A stretch of 64,000 nucleotides of DNA, from contig JALXBF010000065.1 in NCBI GenBank assembly GCA_026991575.1, positions 88,121 to 152,120 on the forward strand. The letters run 5' to 3'. Below the pieces are notes generated by a model that saw nothing but the letters and a program-made list of their open reading frames with translations, searched no databases and was not told the DNA's origin. This DNA is from Planctomycetota bacterium (GTDB lineage Bacteria > Planctomycetota > Planctomycetia > JALXBF01). The position numbers and the translations under genes were made by a program. The stretch's first letter is position 1; every line of letters begins with the position of its first letter. Below are positions 42,201-48,200 of the stretch, piece by piece.

Positions 42201-45200
42201 GATAGCCACGTCCATCGGGTTGGGCCCGACGTAGAACTCACCGCCGTCCAGTTCCCAGCCACCCATTTGCGGCAGCGCGGCAGTGGTTCCCTGACCGGTC
42301 AGGGTTTCTCCAACTCCCGGTACGCGGTCGCCGTTCAGATCCAGGACTAACTCGCCGGTGCTCGGCCTGTACACACCAAGCTCCGTGCCTCGATCACCAT
42401 CCCAGTCGGCCAGGAATGGGATATCATCGGGCCGAGCATCCGGCAGGAAGATCAACCGCTCCGTGTCCGGATCCAGCTCGAAGTCGTGGTCCAGATCGAT
42501 GTACCAGATCTGGTCGATTTCGCCGTCGCCATCCAGGTCCTCATGGAAGAATCCGGTGCCGACGTTCACTAACGTCAGCTGCCCGTCAGCGTTGATGTCT
42601 TCGGAGCCATAGACGGCGATGTCTGCCAGACCGTCGGCCTTGCGTGGACCGGTCGGACCGAGCAGGTGAAGGTCCGGGTCGAAGTCGCCCATCAAGGGCA
42701 CGCCAAAGATCGGTCCAAAGGCGAGCTCATCTTCACCCGGATCGACCTGGAAGTTGTCGTTGAAGTCAATGGTCCATCGGCCTCCCTGGTCGCGCGGCGT
42801 GAATTCCGGCCGGTACACCGCCAGGTTGGGACGACCGTCGCCGTCGATATCGCCCGGCACCGGCACCGCGCCCGGGAAGCCGAACACGATGTTGGCCTCG
42901 CTGGAAATGTCGACGCGGTTGTTGCCGTTGATGTCGATGAACCATGCACCACGACGACGGTCGTAGACACCCGGATCTAGGTTACCGTCGCCGTCCCAGT
43001 CCCGAGGCACCGGCACAGCTGCTTGCGGCCCAATCCGGATCGGCCCCTCGCCTGGCTCCGGGGGTAGCCCAACAGAGATTGCATCGGGCAGATCGAGCGA
43101 AGCGTTGGGAACCAAGGGGGAATTGCCGTTGAAGTCAATGTACCACGCACCACTGGATGGCACGTACACCGCCGCATTGAACTCCCCGTCGCCATCCCAA
43201 TCACCGGCGACCGGAATCGAACGGAACCGGTCATACGAGACAGTCTCATCCACGTCGACCGTACGGTCAGCGTCCAGATCCAGCGTCCAGTTGCCCAGGA
43301 ACGGACCCTGTTCGCCACGCGGGTTGTACACGCCGACATCCGCAAGACCATCGCCGTCCCAGTCGCCTGCGGCCGGCAACACGCCTTCCGGTGCGGCAGC
43401 CGACGTCGTGTACGTGAATGCGGCACTGCCTTCAACCAACCATTGCCCCGTTGCCGGATCAAAGACACCCATGTCCGGATACGGGTCGGCATCCCAGTTG
43501 GCCACGACCGGCAACTGCGTGGGAACTCCGAGCCCAAAGGTTACCGCCGCCTCGTCTGCCTTCCAGTTGTCGTTCTGGTCGATCAGCCACTGACCGGTTG
43601 ACGGAGAGAACAGCGCCAGATCGGTGTCGCCGTCGTTGTCCCAGTCGGCCAGAACGGGGATTTGGTCGGGCGTGCCGAGCGAGAAGCTGATTTCTGCTTC
43701 CGTGAGTTGCAGCTTCAGGTCGCCGTTGCGATCGAGCCACCACTGCCCGGTGGTCGGATCAAAGACACCCAGTTCATCACGTCCGTCGCCGTTCCAGTCT
43801 CCGGCGACCGGAACCGCTACCGCTGGATCAACCAGCCCGGAGACCACGGCGATGCCACGCTCACCCGGGTCGATCTGGAGGTTGCCGTTAAAGTCCAGCG
43901 TCCACAGACCGGTATCGATGATGCCGTTGCCGTTGACATCCTCACCCGGGTCGAGCACGCCGTTGTTGTTCAGGTCCTCGTCGCCGAAAACGCCCAGGTT
44001 CGGCAGCCCGTCACCATCCCAATCACCAACAACCGGGATGTCGCCCGCTCCGCCGAACCAGACACCCAGTTCCTTCGTGTCTGTGTCGAGCTGCAAGTTC
44101 GCGTTCGCGTCCTCACCCGGATCAAGGTACAGGTCGCCGTTGAGGTCCTCGGTCAAGAACCGGTCACCGTCGAAATCGACGGTCCAGGTACCATCGCCCG
44201 GGTTGAACGTCGCGATGTCATCATCGCCATCCCCGTCGAAGTCAGCCACGATAGGTCGGCTGGACGGCGCGTCAAAGAACCATTCAAACGGACCGAAGTC
44301 CGGCCCGTTCACGTCGATGGTGTCGGTGGTCCAGAGACCGGTGACCGGGTCGAACATACCGATGTCGGCAACGGCGGTCTGCAGGTAGCCGTTGCCATGT
44401 CCTGGCGGGAGGCTGTTGTTACCGCGCAGCACCGAGACGGTGTTGTCCAGGTAACGCTGGGCCGTCGGTTCAAGGTCCGTCTCGGTCAGGTTCGGATCCT
44501 CGAGGCTCGACGGTGCGGCCGGGTCCTGGCGCTTGCTCAGCGTGCGGATCTCGACCGTGTAGAATCCCGAACCCCCCTCGATGCCGTCGAAGCCGAGTGC
44601 GTTGAGCGCTTGCAGGTCGTAACCCTGCTGACCGCTGCGGGAGATCACCTGATAACCGCCGTCACGCAGCGGCGTGATCGCGGCTGGTGCGTTGTTCGGA
44701 TTGATCAGGCCTTCCCGCAACTGATCGGGATCGTTGTCCCCGACCGTAATCGCGATGAAGTATTGATTGCCGCAGGTGGCCGGCGGCAGGACAAGCGGCC
44801 CGATCAGCGGCTCGGTGGAATCGGCATGTACGGCGTCGCCGCGGAAGTAGGACTCTAGGTCTTGCTGCCCTAGCGAGAACGGTACACTGCCGGCGTGTGC
44901 CACCGGATCGGCCAACCGGCTGTCGTCGCCGTCCCATGCGATCAAATCGGCAGCACAGCCACCCGGTACCGTCATCCAGCGGAATAGAGCGATTTGGAAG
45001 TCGGCCGTGTCCGCGCCAAGCGTGTCCAGATCGATCCAGACCGTGGCACCCGGGTCAGCCGTGAATGCATAGATGTCGACATCGCGCTGGATGCCTTCGG
45101 TGTTCGGGTCGACGTCGCCGGGTTCGATCCAGCCGCTGATCACCAGTGAGCTGTTGTAGGAGGTCTGCTGGTCCGTGCCGATGCCGAACTGCTCGGTGGT

Positions 45201-48200
45201 CTGGTGAGAAGCAGGCAGGTAGTCGCCTGGGTCGTAGAAGCCCAGATTGCCCACCTGCGGCATCCCGCCGCCGACGATCTGGTTGTTCTGGAACTGCTGC
45301 TGTTGGCGTGGGCCACTGCCGTCGGGCCCTTCCGGATCCACGAAGTCCGCCGCGAACGGACTATGCCGTGGCTGTCCATCAATTTCCACGCCCACCTGAG
45401 CGTACTTGATCTCGGCCTGCGTGATGACCGTGCCACCGCCTACCTGGGAGAAGTTGTCCGAGAGGTCATCGGACGTGTACTGCAGGATGATACCCTGCCA
45501 GTCGCCGGGTTGACCGTAGCCGACCCCGTCGCCCGGTACGTCAGTGATGCTGAAGGCAACGTCGTCACCTCGCCCGATCTCACCCGGATCGTCAATGATG
45601 CCGTTGGGCAAGCCGGTCACTATGTCCGGGTCGTCCACCCCGGCAAAACCCGGTGCGCGGTCGGGCCCAACCCAGTAACCGGTCACGGCGGTCTGATCGT
45701 CCGTAAGCGATGTGAAGATCACCGGCACGGGCGGTTCCGGCGGCGTTGCCTCCCGGTTTGCCCCCCGCCCGATGACGCGCAGCGCGGAAGCCGACCCGGC
45801 ACCGGCACCGGTATCGCTACCGGAGACCGTGATCGAAACCCCACTGTCGGCTTTCACGACCACGCCTGCTTCGACTTCCAGAGCCACGGGCCGCGAGGGG
45901 GTACCGACGATGAGGTCACGGCGCAGAATGTGTGGGATGTCAGCGTCGTCCCACTTCCCGAACACAGACAGCACGCCGTCATTCGGACCATCGCCACCGA
46001 CGCCGCGGATATCAAGTCCGTTGAGCGTGTTGTCTTCCAACAGGTTGCCGCGGATCTCCGGCTCAACGAGCGCCTCGTACGTGTTGCCTGTAACGTAGCT
46101 GTCGGTATCGAGCGTGTTGGGATCGACGGAGATAGCCGCGCCGACGTTGCGGTCGGTGCGGCCCACGAAGTCGGCATCGCGAGTGTCGTGGATGTAGTTG
46201 CCTGTGAGGTTGATTTCGCCCGTCTCGACCCAGATCGCCGCACCCGATGCGTGGTGGATTTCGCTGTTGCGAATGTTTACAAACGTTGGCTTCTGCGGCG
46301 GCTGACCCTTGATTTCGATCATGTTGAACGGCTGGAAGTCACCCTGGTACGGCACGCTGCCACCGCCAAAGCCGATCGTTGCGTTCAGCAATTCGCCTCG
46401 GGAGCCCGGCAGGTAGACGATGCCGCCCCAGTCTTCGTAGTCGGCCCCGCCCAGCGGCTCGCCCGAGAAATCCCCGTCGTTGTTCTGGTCACGCTGCAGC
46501 TCCCCTCGATGGTCCGCACCAGCGCCGGTCGTGTCGTCCTTCACCGAGCTGATCACAACCGGGTTCTGTGGCGTGCCCAGTGCATCGAAGAACGATCCTT
46601 CGCCCACTTCGATCATCGCCGACTGGATCTCCAGAACCACACCGGGCAACATGGTGACCGAGCCGGTGGCGCCATCCGTGCCGCGGATGAACATGTTGTC
46701 CGTCAGCACGTGAGCTACGGTGCTGTCATCCAGAACGATCGGAGCATCCAACTCACGAAGCGTGCCCGTGCTCGGGTCCACCCCCACGCGGATGAACATC
46801 CCGTTGATCGACGACCGTGCGATCTGGTTACCGCGCACCCTTGGACCGAAGCCGGGTTGATTACCCTCGTCCCACGGACGGTAGCCCGTGAGCTGGACAA
46901 GGTCGTAGGTTGCAAACGGTGCTTCATCGGCCGGACGGTCGGGACCGTGCGCGATCAGCGACATGTAGTCGACCGAGATGGCCGCTTCGCCGGAGTCGAT
47001 GATCAAGTTGTTGACGATCTCTGGGGTTGCCCCCACCCGGTTCACGAAATCGCCTTCAATGTGGATCGGGCTGAACCGGCTCCCTAGCGACGACACAAGA
47101 CCGCCGCCGAAGCGCAGTTCCGTGTACCAGACCCGAGAGAAGTCACTCAGGAACGTATCCGAATCGGACAGCAGCCCGCGGCGGTCGCTGGTCGCCTGGA
47201 ACCGAATGCCACCCCAGTCGCCGGGCTGGGCTTGCGTGGCATCGCCGTCCCGGTTTGTGTCGCCTCCGCGGAGGTCGTCCCGAATGGATGTGAAGATCAC
47301 CGGGTCGTTGAACGTACCGCGGCTGATCAGGCGACCAGCCGGTTCGCCGACCAAGCCACGCACCTCGACGTTAGCGTCCCGCAACTTGATGATTGCACCC
47401 GGCTGGATGTTGACCGTGTTCGCGTTCACGTCAAACTTGCGCATCGTGACGTCCGTGGCCAGGGGATCAATCACAAACGGCACGTCATTGGCGTTGCCCA
47501 GCACCACGACGATGCGCCGGTCGGTGGGATCCTGGGACAGGAAGCGGGCCAGGTCGATGGCTTCCTGAATCGAGTTGAACGGCTGCTCGAACGAGCCCGT
47601 CTCAACGCCGCTGTAGTCCGCCCGAGCATAGATGACGATCGGATCCGTCGGGGGCCGGCCGTTGTTCAATACAGCAAGCGGTTGAGTCTGCAACCGAAGC
47701 ATGTACTGACCGGTCGACGTGCCGCCCGAGGCGCTGCCGGCTACATTCGGATCATAGGCATCGTTACCTTTCGCACTTATACCGATGTAGTAGGTTCCGG
47801 CAGCCAGTGCGCCGGTGATCTCCAGAGTCAGTTCCGGGTCGACGCCCGCGGCCGGGACATGGCGGGCGACTTCCGTCCCGGTCGAGTCAAACACGCGGAT
47901 GATGACGTCCGCCGCCTGGACAAGCGGACCGTACGTACCTCCCAGAGCATCGACGTCAATGATCAGCCGATCATTCTCACCCAGAACCACCTGGTAAAGA
48001 TCCACGTCATTGGGGTTGTCCAGGTCGGCCAACAGTCGATGCTCCACACCAGGCCGCAACCGCAGCACCGTTGCGTTCAGGCGGTTGCTTCCGGGCGTCG
48101 GATCCATGATCGTGTCGTTCGGTTCCATCTGGGGCACGACACGCAGGTCGAGGTCGTAGACGCCCGTGCTCGTTGCATCGGAACCGCTTCCCGGGATCCG

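Noticed and set aside
45204..47087. Long plus-strand ORFs opposite the giant gene (also 39123-40697, 24657-26015 and 47232-48467)
   Set aside because: They are antisense to well-supported repeats and domains. Their composition is rich in Arg, His and Val as expected from complementing GC-rich Asp/Gly codons, and they have no recognisable domain.
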